Positions 7,410 to 15,956 of a DNA stretch of 64,000 nt are shown piece by piece. Numbering within the stretch: position 1 is the first letter of the stretch; every line of letters begins with the position of its first letter. Below the pieces are notes generated by a model. It was not told the origin of the DNA, searched no databases, and saw only the letters and a list, made by a program, of their open reading frames with translations. A program made the translations under genes and the position numbers. The stretch comes from Scleromatobacter sp964418745 (GTDB lineage: Bacteria; Pseudomonadota; Gammaproteobacteria; Burkholderiales; Burkholderiaceae_C): the NCBI GenBank assembly GCA_964418745.1, contig CAYQMX010000020.1, positions 62,001 to 126,000 on the forward strand. The letters run 5' to 3'.

Positions 7410-9293
7410 TCAGATCTGCACGCGCGTGCCCAGCTCGATGACCGAGTTGTTGGGCAGGCGGAAGAACTCGACCACGCTGCCGGCATTGCGCGTCATCGCC
7501 GCGAACAGCCGTTCGCGCCAGTGCGCCATGCCGTCGCCCCGCGTGGGCACCACCACCTCGCGGCTCAGGAAGTAGCTGGTCATGGACTCCTCCACTTCGA
7601 GGCCGTGCTGGCGGCACAGCGTGAGCGCCTGCGGGATGTCGGGCGTGTTCTTGAAGCCGTAGTTGACGGTGACGCGCCAGAACCCGCGCGCCAGCGGTTC
7701 CACCTGCACCCGGTCGGCGAACGGGATCCACGGCACCTCGTGGAACTTCACGGTGAGGATGACGTTGGTCTCGTGCAGCACCTGGTTGTGCTTGAGGTTG
7801 TGCAGCAGCGCCTGCGGCACGGTGCCCACGTTGGCCACGGTGAAGACCGCGGTGCGCGGCGTGCGCACGATGTCGTCCTCGGCCAGCGCGGTGATGAAGG
7901 GGATCAGGTCCGGGTCGTCGCGGCGGATGCTCTCGAGCAGCAGTTCGCGGCCGCGCTTCCAGGTCGACATGACCGCGAACATCGCCAGCGCGAGCAGCAG
8001 CGGGAACCAGCCGCCGTGCAAGAACTTCAGCGAGCAGGCGGCCACCAGCAGGCCGTCGAGCGCCGCGAAGAAGCCGGTCGCGCCGAGCGCGATCCACAGC
8101 GGAAAGCCCCAGCCGTAGCGCACCACGAAGTAGGTGAGCACGGTGTCGATGAGCATGGTCACGGTCACCGCGATGCCGTAGGCCGCGGTGAGGGCCGACA
8201 CGCTGCCGAAGCCCACCACCGCGCAGACGACCGCCACCATCAGCAGCCAGTTGACGCGCGGCAGGTAGATCTGGCCGGCCTCGCGCACCGACGTGTAGAC
8301 GACCTCCATGCGCGGCAGGAAGCCGAGCTGGATCGCCTGCTTGGTCATCGAGAACGCACCCGAGATGACCGCCTGCGAGGCGATGACGGCGGCCACCGCG
8401 GCGAACGCCACCATCGGCAGCACCCAGGTGGACGGGAACAGGCGGAAGAACGGGTTGGCGATCGCACCCGGGTCGCGCATCAGCAGGGCGCCCTGGCCCA
8501 TGTAGTTCAGCGCGAGCGCCGGCAGCACCAGGGCGCTCCAGGCCAGCCGGATCGGGGTCTTGCCGAAGTGGCCCATGTCGGCGTAGAGCGCCTCGGCGCC
8601 CGTCAGCGCCAGCACGATGGCGCCGAGCGCGGCCAGCACGTGCCAGCCGCGATCGAGCAGGAACTCCACCGCGTAGAGCGGGTTGAGCGCGACCAGGATC
8701 TGCGGCGCCTGTGCCACGTGCAGGAGTCCGACGATGGCCAGCAGGCTGAACCAGACGACCAGGATCGGGCCGAACGCCTTGCCGAACGCGCCGGTGCCGA
8801 AGCGCTGCGCCGAGAACAGCGCCACCAGGATCACCACCGACAGCGGCACGACGTAGGCCTTCAGCGTCGGCGTGACGACCTCCAGCCCCTCGACCGCCCC
8901 CATCACCGTGACGGCCGGGGTGATGACGCTGTCGCCGAAGAACAGCGTGGCGCCGAACATGCCCACCAGCAGGATCAGCGTGCGCCGCCGCGGCGTGCCG
9001 CCGGCGGCCTTGGCCGCCAGCGCGGTCAGCGCCATCGCGCCGCCTTCGCCGTTGTTGTCGGCGCGCAGGATCAGGATCACGTACTTGAGCGTGACCACCA
9101 GCATCAGGCCCCAGAAGATCGTGGAGACGGCGCCGATCAGGTGGGGAGCGTCGAGCGGCACGCCCACGCCAGACACCGGCAGGAAGATCTCGTGCAGGGT
9201 GTAGAGCGGACTCGTGCCGATGTCGCCATAGACGACGCCCAATGCGCCCAGCGTCATGGCCCCGAGGCCCGCGCCGTGTTGCTTGCTGCTCAT
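7410..9293 (-). CDS. kup: Kup-type low-affinity potassium transporter
   Basis: This protein of 627 residues starts at the ATG at 9293, which gives the typical Kup N-terminus (GAMTLGALGVVYGDIGTSPLY). An in-frame ATG at 9350 would add 19 residues. The family signature GVVYGDIGTSPLYTLHE opens the first transmembrane helix; about twelve helices follow, then a C-terminal cytoplasmic domain from about residue 440. The length equals that of E. coli Kup (622). It is a K+/H+ symporter of the inner membrane. It is divergent from corA, with about 175 bp between starts, so two ion transporters share one intergenic region. Confidence 0.95.
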   Translation of the reverse strand: MSSKQHGAGLGAMTLGALGVVYGDIGTSPLYTLHEIFLPVSGVGVPLDAPHLIGAVSTIFWGLMLVVTLKYVILILRADNNGEGGAMALTALAAKAAGGTPRRRTLILLVGMFGATLFFGDSVITPAVTVMGAVEGLEVVTPTLKAYVVPLSVVILVALFSAQRFGTGAFGKAFGPILVVWFSLLAIVGLLHVAQAPQILVALNPLYAVEFLLDRGWHVLAALGAIVLALTGAEALYADMGHFGKTPIRLAWSALVLPALALNYMGQGALLMRDPGAIANPFFRLFPSTWVLPMVAFAAVAAVIASQAVISGAFSMTKQAIQLGFLPRMEVVYTSVREAGQIYLPRVNWLLMVAVVCAVVGFGSVSALTAAYGIAVTVTMLIDTVLTYFVVRYGWGFPLWIALGATGFFAALDGLLVAACSLKFLHGGWFPLLLALAMFAVMSTWKRGRELLLESIRRDDPDLIPFITALAEDDIVRTPRTAVFTVANVGTVPQALLHNLKHNQVLHETNVILTVKFHEVPWIPFADRVQVEPLARGFWRVTVNYGFKNTPDIPQALTLCRQHGLEVEESMTSYFLSREVVVPTRGDGMAHWRERLFAAMTRNAGSVVEFFRLPNNSVIELGTRVQI

Positions 9294-9468
9294 GTAGACG
9301 TCTCTGTGGGGCGAACCGGCCTCGTTGATCGAGACGGCATTTTGACCCAATGCCCGGGAAGATCGCCATCCGGTCGCGCGCTCGTCGTTTCGGCGCCCGT
9401 GGTGTTGCCGATTGCCGCCCGCGCCGCCGCGCCGTTACAGTGCCAGCTTCCCCGCCCCGAACACGCCC

Positions 9469-10437
9469 ATGCTGATCAACTGCGTCGCCTACGAGAACGG
9501 CAGCAAGCTCGCCGACATCCCGATCGCCAAGATCAGCGAGTACCTGCGGCGGCCGGGCTGCTTCGTCTGGGTGGCCATGAAGGACGCCACCGACGACGAG
9601 CTGACGACGATGCAGGAGGAGTTCGGCCTGCACGAGCTGGCGATCGAGGACGCTCGCCACGGCCACCAGCGGCCCAAGGTGGAGGAGTACGGCGACACCC
9701 TGTTCGCGGTGGTGCACACCGTGGAGCTCACGCCCACCGACGAGATCCTGGTCGGCGAGGTCAACATCTTCGTCGGGCCGAACTTCGTGCTGTCGGTGCG
9801 CAACCGCAGCCGCCAGAACCTGCTGCAGGTGCGCGAGCGCTCGGAACGCGAGCCCCAGTTGCTGCGCCACGGCCCCGCGTTCGTGTTCTACGCGCTGCTG
9901 GACGCCGTGGTCGACCGCTACTTCCCCATCATCGACACGCTCGAGACCGAGCTCGAGGCGGTGGAGGAGCAGATCTTCGAGCCCGGCAACTCGAGCGCCA
10001 ACATCCAGCGCCTGTACCAGCTCAAGCGCGACATCGGCATCGTGCGCCACGCCGTGGCGCCGCTGATCGACTCCGTGCACAAGCTGTTCAGCGGCCGGGT
10101 GCCGGCCGTCTGCGAGAACAACCGCGAGTACTTCCGCGACGTGTTCGACCACCTGCTGCGCATGAACGGCTCGCTGGACAACCTGCGCGACACCATCGGC
10201 ACCGCCATCCAGGTCAACCTGGCGATGGTGGCGATCGAGGAATCGGTGGTCAACAAGCGGCTGGCGGCCTGGGCCGGGATCTTCGCCGTGATCAGCGCGT
10301 TTGCCGGCATCTGGGGCATGAACTTCAAGTTCATGCCGGAGCTCGAGTGGCGGCTGGGCTACCCGCTGGCGCTGGCGACGATCACGGTCGTCTGCGTCGT
10401 GCTGTACCGCCAGTTCAGGAAATCAGGCTGGCTCTGA
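9469..10437 (+). CDS. corA: CorA magnesium/cobalt transport protein
   Basis: This 322-residue protein is of the CorA/MIT family: a large N-terminal cytoplasmic alpha/beta funnel (residues 1-250) and two C-terminal transmembrane helices. The pore signature GMN is present in GIWGMNFKF near residue 285, between the two helices. The length matches E. coli CorA (316). It forms a pentameric inner-membrane channel for Mg2+. The ATG at 9469 follows a short spacer from the divergent kup. The last 15 bases overlap the 3' end of the convergent diguanylate cyclase gene. Confidence 0.94.
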   Translation: MLINCVAYENGSKLADIPIAKISEYLRRPGCFVWVAMKDATDDELTTMQEEFGLHELAIEDARHGHQRPKVEEYGDTLFAVVHTVELTPTDEILVGEVNIFVGPNFVLSVRNRSRQNLLQVRERSEREPQLLRHGPAFVFYALLDAVVDRYFPIIDTLETELEAVEEQIFEPGNSSANIQRLYQLKRDIGIVRHAVAPLIDSVHKLFSGRVPAVCENNREYFRDVFDHLLRMNGSLDNLRDTIGTAIQVNLAMVAIEESVVNKRLAAWAGIFAVISAFAGIWGMNFKFMPELEWRLGYPLALATITVVCVVLYRQFRKSGWL

Positions 10438-11754
10438 CTCGCGGGCTTCGCGCGCGTCGAGCTCCACCTCGACGCGGTCGCGGCCGTGCTGCTTGGCGCG
10501 GTACATCGCCTCGTCGGCGCGCTGGATGCCCTCGCCGAGGTCCTCGCCGCGATGCCATTCGGCCACGCCGAAGCTGCAGGTCACGCGCAGCCCGTCGGGC
10601 CAGGCGGCCGCGGCGATGCGCTCGCGCAGGCGCTCTGCGATGCCGCGGGCGGCCGCGCCGGAAGTGTCGCGGAACACCAGCAGGAACTCCTCGCCGCCCC
10701 AGCGCGCGAACAGGTCGTCGCGCTGCACCGAGGCGCGCATCAGCTGCGCCAGGCCGCGGATCACCTGGTCCCCGGTGGCGTGGCCATGGGCGTCGTTGAT
10801 GCGCTTGAAATGGTCGATGTCGATGAACACCAGCGCGATCGGGAACGTGCGGGCCGTGCCCAGGCGCACCAGGCGCATCAGCTCGTCGGCCAGGCCCTTG
10901 CGATTGAGCGCGCCGGTCAGCGCATCGGTGCGCGCGATCTCGGCGAGGTTGCGCGTCTCCACGCGCAGCGATTCGTTGAGCCGCTGCAGCGACGTCTGGC
11001 TGGCGGCCGACAGCCGCAGCTGGTCGCGCGTCAGCACGCTGCCGAGCACCAGCCAACCCAGCACGGACAGCATCCACACCGCGATGATGCCCAGGCGGAA
11101 GGTCGATGTCGGGATCAGCTTGCCGGTGAGCTCGATGCGCTGGATGCGGATCGTGTGCAGGCCCGGCTCCACCTTCGGGTCTGTGGAGAACGCGATCTGC
11201 GTGGCGTTGCGGAAGTCCGGCGCCTCCAGCTCCAGCGTCATCGGATGCTCGTCGATCCACCACTGCGACACGGTGAAGCGGCCCAGCGGCACCGCGTAGC
11301 CCTGCGGGTGGACCGACGGCTGGTAGATCAGCTGGTCGACCTTCTGGGAATCGAAGTCGCCCACCTTCGAATACGACGAATCGAAGTTGCGCACGTACAC
11401 GCGAACGCGCTGCTGCGCCTCGGGACCGGTGGCGGTGACCCACAGCCGCATCGAGTCGTAGCGGCTCAGGTCGATGCCGCCGGGCGCCTTGGCGAACTCG
11501 ATGCGCAGCTCGCAGAACGCCCATTGGTAGCCGGCGCGCAGGTCGCAGTCCATGCCCAGCGTGTCGACGCCGCGGCGCACCGTGGCGACGCTGCGGCCGC
11601 CCGGGTTCGCGCGATCGTCCAACGCGGTCACCGCGTAGGGCGACCGGGCGTCGATCACCAGCGTCGAGGTCATGCCGAACTCGTTCCAAAGCAGCGCGAG
11701 CCCGGTGAGGGCGAGCAGGACGATCAGCAGGCGTCGAATGGCCCGGGGGTGCAT
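10423..11754 (-). CDS. Diguanylate cyclase with periplasmic sensor region
   Basis: This 443-residue protein has an N-terminal transmembrane helix (LLIVLLALTGLALLW), a periplasmic domain of about 170 residues, a second helix (GIIAVWMLSVLGWLVLG, near residue 225) and a C-terminal GGDEF domain. The active site reads RWGGEEFLLVF, a functional GGEEF variant. The position of the RxxD inhibitory site reads QRDD, so product inhibition may be weak. It makes cyclic-di-GMP. The periplasmic part resembles a carbohydrate-binding-like beta sandwich only in general character; I do not name the ligand. Its 3' end overlaps corA on the opposite strand by 15 bp. Confidence 0.88.
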   Translation of the reverse strand: MHPRAIRRLLIVLLALTGLALLWNEFGMTSTLVIDARSPYAVTALDDRANPGGRSVATVRRGVDTLGMDCDLRAGYQWAFCELRIEFAKAPGGIDLSRYDSMRLWVTATGPEAQQRVRVYVRNFDSSYSKVGDFDSQKVDQLIYQPSVHPQGYAVPLGRFTVSQWWIDEHPMTLELEAPDFRNATQIAFSTDPKVEPGLHTIRIQRIELTGKLIPTSTFRLGIIAVWMLSVLGWLVLGSVLTRDQLRLSAASQTSLQRLNESLRVETRNLAEIARTDALTGALNRKGLADELMRLVRLGTARTFPIALVFIDIDHFKRINDAHGHATGDQVIRGLAQLMRASVQRDDLFARWGGEEFLLVFRDTSGAAARGIAERLRERIAAAAWPDGLRVTCSFGVAEWHRGEDLGEGIQRADEAMYRAKQHGRDRVEVELDAREARESEPA

Positions 11755-11911
11755 GGAGGGGAGGCGGTGGCGCGGAAGCAGCGGTTGTCAGACAGGCATC
11801 GGCGGTCCGGCCCCGGACTTGAGGTAGCGCAGCGGATGGTTACACGCGGGCCCGCGGCCCGGGACCGGCGGCGCGCCCGCGCGCCGGTCGACGCGCGGCG
11901 GGCGGTGTCGC

Positions 11912-12955
11912 TCAGCGGCGCAGCAGCGGCGCCTGCAGTTCGTGGACGGCGCCGGCGCCGATGGACGCGCCGAAGCGCTTGGCCAGGCGCTCGGCCACGT
12001 TCTCCTGCAGCGTGTAGTCGATCACGTCCTCGGCCTTGACGACGTCGCGGGCGACGAAGTCGAGGTTGCCCAGGTGATCGGCCAGCCCCTGCTTGACGGC
12101 GTCCTCGCCGTTCCAGAACAGGCCCGAGAAGGTCTCGGGCGTCTCGTGCAGGCGGGCACCGCGGCCGTCCTTGACGACGGCGATGAACTGCTGGTGGATC
12201 TGGTCGATCATCGCCTGCGCGAACGCGCGCTGGCGCGGCTGCAGCGGTGAGTACGGGTCGAGCATGCCCTTGTTGTCGCCGGCGGTGATCAGGCGCCGCT
12301 CGATGCCCAGCTTCTCCATGGTGCCGGTGAAGCCGAAGCCGTCCATCAGCACGCCGATGGAGCCGACGATGCTGGCCTTGTCGACGTAGATCTCGTCGGC
12401 GGCCACCGCCATGTAGTACGCCCCCGAGGCGCACACTTCCTCGCAGACGGCGTAGATCTTCTTCGGATGCAGCACCTTCAGGCGCCGGATCTCGTCGTTG
12501 ACGATGCCGGCCTGCACCGGGCTGCCGCCGGGCGAATTGAAGCGCATCACGACGGCGACGGCGTTCTTCTCCTCGAAGGCGCTGCGCAGCGCCGAGACGA
12601 TGTTCTCGGCGCTGGCCTCGCTCTCGGCCGAGATCTCGCCGCGGACCTCCACCAGCGCGGTGTGCGGGCCATTGGGCGTGTTGACCTTGCCGCGCTGCGA
12701 CGACACCAGGCCCCACACGATGGCCAGCGCGAACAGGAACCAGGCCAGGCGGGCGAACAGCCGCCAGCGGCGTTCGTTGCGCCGGTCGCGCAGCAGCTCG
12801 CCGGTGACCTGCGCGAGCACATGTTCCAGGCGCGAGAGGTCGGCGTTGACATTCAGGGTCGCCGGAGCGACGGGCGCGGGCGCGGGCGCCGGGGCCGGGG
12901 CGGGCCCGTTGTCCGGCAACGGCGGCGTCTGCGTGGGCTCGAAATCTTGGGTCAT
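11912..12955 (-). CDS. sppA: Signal peptide peptidase SppA-type, family S49
   Basis: This 347-residue protein is of the short S49 form. An Ala/Pro-rich cytoplasmic N-terminus (residues 15-35) precedes one transmembrane helix (about 66-85) and a periplasmic protease domain. The nucleophile serine is in CASGAYYMAVAADEI, and the general-base lysine is probably in AGDNKGMLDPYSPL, as in Bacillus SppA. The protein degrades signal peptides left in the inner membrane. It is the last gene of a run rluC, HAD phosphatase, Rieske protein, sppA; the gap to the Rieske gene is 13 bp. This order is common in Burkholderiales. Confidence 0.9.
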   Translation of the reverse strand: MTQDFEPTQTPPLPDNGPAPAPAPAPAPVAPATLNVNADLSRLEHVLAQVTGELLRDRRNERRWRLFARLAWFLFALAIVWGLVSSQRGKVNTPNGPHTALVEVRGEISAESEASAENIVSALRSAFEEKNAVAVVMRFNSPGGSPVQAGIVNDEIRRLKVLHPKKIYAVCEEVCASGAYYMAVAADEIYVDKASIVGSIGVLMDGFGFTGTMEKLGIERRLITAGDNKGMLDPYSPLQPRQRAFAQAMIDQIHQQFIAVVKDGRGARLHETPETFSGLFWNGEDAVKQGLADHLGNLDFVARDVVKAEDVIDYTLQENVAERLAKRFGASIGAGAVHELQAPLLRR

Positions 12956-12968
12956 TGGGGGGTGCGTT

Positions 12969-13373
12969 TCAGGAAGAAGACGGGGCAGCGGCCGGGCCGA
13001 TGTCCGGGGAAGGATACCAATACACCTGGCCGGCGCGCTCGACGACGCCGATGGCCATCAGGCGCGCGCCCGCGCACGGGCCGGCGATGCACTGGCCGGT
13101 GGTGGGCTCGTAGACCGCCCCGTGCATGGCGCAGACGATGAAGTGGCGCTCGGTGTCGAGGAACTCGCCGGGCTGCCAGTCCATCTCGGTGGGCACGTGC
13201 GCGCAGCGGTTCAGGTAGGCGACCACGCGGCCACCGAAGCGCAGCGCGAACGCGCGCGCCGGCGCGCGCCACAGCCGCACGTCGAACACCACGGCCGTGC
13301 CGGCCTCCGCCAGCGCGGCGCTCGCACACAGCGGCAGCGCGCCGGGCGGCGCGAGGGCCGCCTCCTCAGGCAT
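12969..13373 (-). CDS. Rieske [2Fe-2S] domain protein
   Basis: This is a 134-residue single-domain Rieske protein. The cluster ligands are the CxH in NRCAHVPTEMD and the CxxH in IVCAMHGAVYEP, at the usual spacing. There is no membrane helix or signal peptide, so it is a soluble cytoplasmic ferredoxin-like protein. Its electron partners are not evident. It overlaps the upstream HAD phosphatase gene by 8 bp and sits just before sppA. The constant place between phosphatase and peptidase in related genomes suggests co-transcription and not a shared pathway. Confidence 0.9.
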   Translation of the reverse strand: MPEEAALAPPGALPLCASAALAEAGTAVVFDVRLWRAPARAFALRFGGRVVAYLNRCAHVPTEMDWQPGEFLDTERHFIVCAMHGAVYEPTTGQCIAGPCAGARLMAIGVVERAGQVYWYPSPDIGPAAAPSSS

Positions 13374-14040
13374 GGTGGTGCAGCCAGGCGGCGAGATCGG
13401 CCACGGACTTGGCGACGACCAGCGGGGCGTGCGCGGCGAACTCCGACGGCGGATGCGCCCCGTAGGCCACCGCCACGCTCGGCGCGCCGGCGTTGGCGGC
13501 CAGCTGCAGGTCGTGCGTGGTGTCGCCGATCATCAGCGTGCGATCGGGCGCCACACCGAACTCGCGCATCAGCTCCTCGAGCATCTGCGGATCGGGCTTG
13601 GCGCGGGTCTCGTCGGCGGTGCGGGTGCCGTCGAACACGCCCTTGAGCTCGACCGCATGCAGCGCCTCGTCCAGGCCCGCGCGGCTCTTGCCGGTGGCAA
13701 CGGCCAGCCAGTGGTTGCGCTTCTTCAGCGCGTGCAGCATGTCCAGCACGCCCGGGAACAGCGTCAGCGCGTGCTGGCGCGCCAGGTAGTGGTAGCGGTA
13801 GCGCTCCACCATCCGCGGGATCTGCTCCTTCGCGATGTCGGGCACCGCGTGCGCCATCGCGCCGTGCAGGCTCAGGCCGATCACCCAGGAGGCGCGCTCG
13901 TCGTCGGGCACCGGCAGTCCGAGGTCGCGGCACGCCGCCTGGATGCTCTGGACGATCAGCGCCGTGGAGTCGAACAGCGTGCCGTCCCAGTCGAAGACGA
14001 CGAGGTCGAAGCGGCGCGGGCGGTCGATGGAATCAGTCAT
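13366..14040 (-). CDS. HAD-family phosphatase, phosphoglycolate phosphatase-like
   Basis: This 224-residue protein is of HAD subfamily I. Motif I is FDWDGTLFDS near residue 16 (the first Asp is the nucleophile); motif IV is MIGDTTHDL near residue 170. The helical cap of about 70 residues between them is that of the Gph/PGP group. The protein likely dephosphorylates phosphoglycolate or another small phosphate ester. It overlaps rluC by 8 bp upstream and the Rieske gene by 8 bp downstream, so translation of the three is probably coupled. Confidence 0.88.
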   Translation of the reverse strand: MTDSIDRPRRFDLVVFDWDGTLFDSTALIVQSIQAACRDLGLPVPDDERASWVIGLSLHGAMAHAVPDIAKEQIPRMVERYRYHYLARQHALTLFPGVLDMLHALKKRNHWLAVATGKSRAGLDEALHAVELKGVFDGTRTADETRAKPDPQMLEELMREFGVAPDRTLMIGDTTHDLQLAANAGAPSVAVAYGAHPPSEFAAHAPLVVAKSVADLAAWLHHHA

Positions 14041-15178
14041 GGGCGGGCGTGAGGCGGGCCAGCGCCGCGACGAGCGCGGCGCACTCGGGCGGCAGCGGCG
14101 CGTTCAGCTCGAGGCGTTCGCCGCTGGCGGGATGGTCGAACGCGAGCTGGCGGGCGTGCAGGAACATGCGCTCGAAGCGCACGCCCGGCACCGCCTCGCC
14201 GCGCGCGTAGCGGCGGTTGAGCACGAAGTCGCCGTACTTGTCGTCGCCGACGATCACGTGCCCGGAATGCTGCAGGTGGACGCGGATCTGGTGGGTGCGG
14301 CCGGTCTTGATCGTGACGTCCAGCAAGGTGGTGGCGGCGAATTCCTGCGCGATGCGCACCAGCGAGATCGATCGCTGGCCGTCGGCGTGGTCGTCGGCCA
14401 CCGCGCGCACGCGGCGCTCGCCGCCGGCGTCCCCGGTCTTGTGCAGGGCGACGTCGATCACCTTGAGCTTCGCGGGCCAGCGGCCCACCACCAGCGCGGC
14501 GTAGGTCTTGCCGGTCTCGCGGGCGCGGAACTGCTCCTGCAGCGCCACCAGCGCGCTGCGCTTCTTGGCCAGCAGCAGGATGCCCGAGGTCTCGCGGTCG
14601 AGCCGGTGCACCAGCTCCAGGTAGCGCTGCTCGGGGCGGGCGCGGCGCAGCTGCTCGATCACCCCGAAGCTGACGCCGGAGCCACCGTGCACCGCGGTGC
14701 CGGAGGGTTTGTCGATGGCGATCAGGTACTCGTCCTCGAACAGGATCGGGAACTCGCGCGGCGGCGCGGCCTCGGCCGCCGTGGCCGGCGCGGCCATGCG
14801 CACCGGGGGCACCCGCACCAGGTCGCCGCCGGCCAGGCGGGTGTCGGCCGCGGCGCGGCCCTTGTTCACGCGCACCTCGCCGGAACGGATGATCCGGTAG
14901 ACGTGCGTCTTGGGCACGCCCTTGAGCTCGCGCAGCAGGAAGTTGTCCAGGCGCTGGCCGTCGAACTCGACGTCGACGGCGACGATGCGCACCGCCGGCT
15001 CGACCGCGGCGGGCGGCGGCGCGGGCACCGGCCGGACGGCGGCCGCCGCCGGGCGCGAACGCGGCTGGACGGCGGCGGCCGCGGCGGGCCGGCCCTTGAC
15101 CTGCGCCTTCGATTTATCGGCGCGCCGGGCCGGGGTTTGGGCCGGCTTGCGTTTCGCCTCTATAATTGGCCGGACCAC
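14033..15178 (-). CDS. rluC: Ribosomal large subunit pseudouridine synthase C
   Basis: This RluA-family pseudouridine synthase carries an N-terminal S4 RNA-binding domain (from FDGQRLDNFLLRELKGVPKT) and the catalytic motif HRLDRETSGILLL, whose Asp is the nucleophile. It modifies 23S rRNA (positions 955, 2504 and 2580 in E. coli). There is no ATG in a plausible place. I chose the GTG at 15178 (381 residues), which includes an Ala/Pro-rich basic extension of about 60 residues; the GTG at 14992 (319 residues, exactly the E. coli length) is an alternative. It is divergent from rne, whose candidate promoter lies inside this gene's 5' end. Confidence 0.88.
   Translation of the reverse strand: MVRPIIEAKRKPAQTPARRADKSKAQVKGRPAAAAAVQPRSRPAAAAVRPVPAPPPAAVEPAVRIVAVDVEFDGQRLDNFLLRELKGVPKTHVYRIIRSGEVRVNKGRAAADTRLAGGDLVRVPPVRMAAPATAAEAAPPREFPILFEDEYLIAIDKPSGTAVHGGSGVSFGVIEQLRRARPEQRYLELVHRLDRETSGILLLAKKRSALVALQEQFRARETGKTYAALVVGRWPAKLKVIDVALHKTGDAGGERRVRAVADDHADGQRSISLVRIAQEFAATTLLDVTIKTGRTHQIRVHLQHSGHVIVGDDKYGDFVLNRRYARGEAVPGVRFERMFLHARQLAFDHPASGERLELNAPLPPECAALVAALARLTPAHD
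15137..15166 (+). promoter_or_regulatory. Candidate rne promoter with perfect -10
   Basis: A perfect TATAAT at 15161-15166 is preceded by TTGGGC (15137-15142) at an 18-bp spacing. It reads toward rne, about 790 bases upstream of the start codon. In a region of about 70% GC a perfect -10 is conspicuous. It lies within the first codons proposed for rluC on the other strand. RNase E genes are known to have long regulatory leaders (361 nt in E. coli), which fits a distant promoter. Confidence 0.6.
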
Positions 15179-15956
15179 GTTGGTGCCATAAGTTCTTGAT
15201 TTTTCAGAGTTTACCTGGGTAATCCTCAAGCGAGACCCCCGGTCGGCCCTTTGAAACTCGACTACAAAGGTTTTCCGGCGCGGCGCCAAGTATCGAAAGA
15301 GACGCGGCAAAACAGGTGATGCAACGCGCTCGGCGCGTCGACAGGCCGGTGACCACGAAGTGGCCCGGCGGCCGATGCAAGGACGCGGAAGAGCAACGAC
15401 TAATGAACCGACCTGCATTCGACGCAGGCTGGAGATAAAGGTTTCCCCAAGGTTGCCAGAAGCATTTCCCCCATGGGAAAGGCAGTTGGCGGCCGGTGTC
15501 AGATCCTTTGCATTCGCAAACGCATGGCGTTCGTTTCCCACCCCCACCCGACCCCGCTTCGCTGCGCGGGCGAGACCGCACGGCCCTGGCCGCTGCCCGG
15601 CGCATTCCCGCGCCGCGCCGCCGGCAACGCCCTGCCCTCGCTCCGTGCCCGAGGCCGTCGGGTGCGCGGACCTGCAGGAGCGGCCCCGGCCGTGACCGCA
15701 GGTGGCCTCAGGGAAACGTCCGGCGTCCTGCCCCGCGAAGCAAGAACCTGACGCCCAAGCGCCAACGCCGTTCACGCCGCCTCGTCCTCGAGGCACGACG
15801 AACAGTCCAGGGCGGTTCCTTCCATCGGTTCCGGTTGTCGTTTCTCGTGCATCGTTAGCGCGCCCCACCGGCCCGGCCCCATCGGCCTGGCAGGGGCGCA
15901 GTGAGGCGACCGCCTCGCGCCGGCCCCTGGCCGCGCGAAGCGAAGAAGGAGTGCAC
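15173..15956 (+). ncRNA. Long 5' leader of rne (probable autoregulatory untranslated region)
   Basis: About 780 bases between the candidate promoter and the rne start hold no convincing gene. The first 350 bases are less GC-rich than the surroundings, with single-strand-prone segments (for example near 15438-15480) and short hairpin-forming GC blocks (near 15322-15341). RNase E is known to limit its own synthesis by cutting its leader, and this stretch is the natural candidate here. A tiny frame (ATG at 15403, 11 codons, TAA at 15438) is present but has no good ribosome binding site. The leader role is inferred from position and family knowledge. Confidence 0.5.

Noticed and set aside
7521..10799. 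Open frame of more than 1000 codons on the plus strand across kup and corA
   Set aside because: It is antisense to kup and out of frame with corA. Its composition (Arg, His, Gln, Ala rich) is that of a GC-rich shadow frame, and both overlapped genes have clear family motifs.
15403..15438. Eleven-codon frame in the rne leader
   Set aside because: No convincing ribosome binding site; a frame of this length is expected by chance in 780 bases.
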